From CAWKAV01 sp963847735 (GTDB lineage: Bacteria > Desulfobacterota > Desulfuromonadia > Desulfuromonadales > BM103), in NCBI GenBank assembly GCA_963847735.1, contig CAWKAV010000022.1, positions 186,001 to 250,000 on the forward strand: a stretch of 64,000 nucleotides of DNA. Reading direction: 5' to 3'. Both the position numbers and the translations under genes were made by a program. Shown in pieces: positions 63,800 through 64,000 of this stretch. The notes beneath the pieces were generated by a model, which searched no databases, was not told the origin of the DNA, and was given only the letters and a program-made list of their open reading frames with translations. The first letter of the stretch is position 1. Every line of letters begins with the position of its first letter.

Positions 63800-64000
63800 T
63801 TACTCACCTCTGTCTTTAAGCAACTCTTCCGAGTAAAGGATTTCATAAACCTTGTAGCAGGGGATGATTGCTGCAATGCCCAGGTTGGAAAATGCTGGAG
63901 GCTCGGAACTGCTTGCAACGGCCCTGCTCTCGTGGGCCTCGGCATAGGCTCCCTGCATGATGCCGGCATTTTTAAGGACCGATGGACTCTTCTGCCTTCT
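63800..64000 (-). CDS. C-terminal part of an unidentified protein (5' end off window)
   Basis: A minus-strand open frame enters from the right edge and stops at TAA 63800-63802; 66 residues are visible (…IMQGAYAEAHESRAVASSSE…FSNLGIAAIIPCYKVYEILY…). The ending is rich in charged residues. Not recognised. It lies 265 bp upstream of the Fe-S oxidoreductase gene, so it may belong to the same operon. Confidence 0.45.
   Translation of the reverse strand, partial: RRQKSPSVLKNAGIMQGAYAEAHESRAVASSSEPPAFSNLGIAAIIPCYKVYEILYSEELLKDRGE

Noticed and set aside
63610..63819. Plus-strand frame of 69 residues
   Set aside because: Overlaps the stop of the partial minus-strand gene and has no ribosome site or recognisable content.
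1..64000. tRNA, rRNA or tmRNA genes
   Set aside because: No cloverleaf-type signatures or rRNA-like segments were seen in any spacer.

Overview
The window reads as a chromosomal segment of a bacterium from the Geobacter/Desulfuromonas group (Desulfuromonadia, formerly Deltaproteobacteria). The basis is gene content: a type IV pilus minor-pilin cluster with a large PilY1-position protein, an sRNA-sized accessory island with a GSU3473-like protein, System II cytochrome c maturation (ResB/CcsB), a c-type heme-containing sensor, a UGA-decoded selenoprotein of the reductase-B family, DUF6178 and DUF6125 proteins, and a leucine/acyl-CoA oxidation block linked to Etf and a membrane Fe-S oxidoreductase. 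No rRNA, tRNA or CRISPR array was seen.

Layout. (1) 1-11.3 kb, minus strand: a sensor kinase (frameshifted) and NtrC-type regulator, then pilV-, pilW- and pilX-like minor pilins and, in the PilY1 position, a giant exported protein (at least 2064 residues, running off the left edge). Most of that protein is an array of thrombospondin type 3-like, Ca2+-binding DxDxDG repeats with nested 441-bp and 2001-bp duplications. (2) 11.4-19.4 kb, minus: recJ, a TPR protein, secF, secD, yajC, tgt, queA and a DUF2065 protein. (3) 19.6-29 kb: an HD-GYP sensor with a periplasmic CxxCH motif (plus), then argC, rpsI, rplM, an M42 peptidase, miaB and a PH-like membrane protein (minus), then typA and an OYE-family oxidoreductase (plus). 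(4) 30.2-36.1 kb: two radical SAM proteins flank a selenoprotein with an in-frame UGA followed by a short SECIS-like hairpin; a DUF6178 protein follows. (5) 36.3-39.1 kb: a small exported protein, resB and ccsB. (6) 39.1-45.5 kb: an AT-richer accessory stretch with a candidate ~80-nt small RNA or attenuator, small orphan genes, a frameshifted nitroreductase, a decayed IS3-type element with visible ends, a GAF protein, rubrerythrin and a small zinc-ribbon protein. (7) 45.7-64 kb, minus: an XRE-cupin regulator, a UspA protein, then a long catabolic run: HMG-CoA lyase, methylcrotonyl-CoA carboxylase (both subunits), methylglutaconyl-CoA hydratase and isovaleryl-CoA dehydrogenase, followed by two acyl-CoA dehydrogenases, enoyl-CoA hydratase, 3-hydroxybutyryl-CoA dehydrogenase (frameshifted), thiolase, EtfA, EtfB and a membrane Fe-S oxidoreductase.

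How it fits together. Region 7 can take isovaleryl-CoA (from leucine) and short acyl-CoAs to acetyl-CoA and acetoacetate, passing electrons through Etf to a membrane Fe-S protein and on to the quinone pool. Regions 1 and 5 support the surface and cytochrome biology of a metal- or electrode-respiring lineage. The most unusual features are the repeat-built PilY1-position protein, the selenoprotein locus, the heme-motif HD-GYP sensor and the small RNA/attenuator candidate. Four genes (kinase, nitroreductase, transposase, hydroxybutyryl-CoA dehydrogenase) carry single-base frame breaks; some may be sequencing errors.
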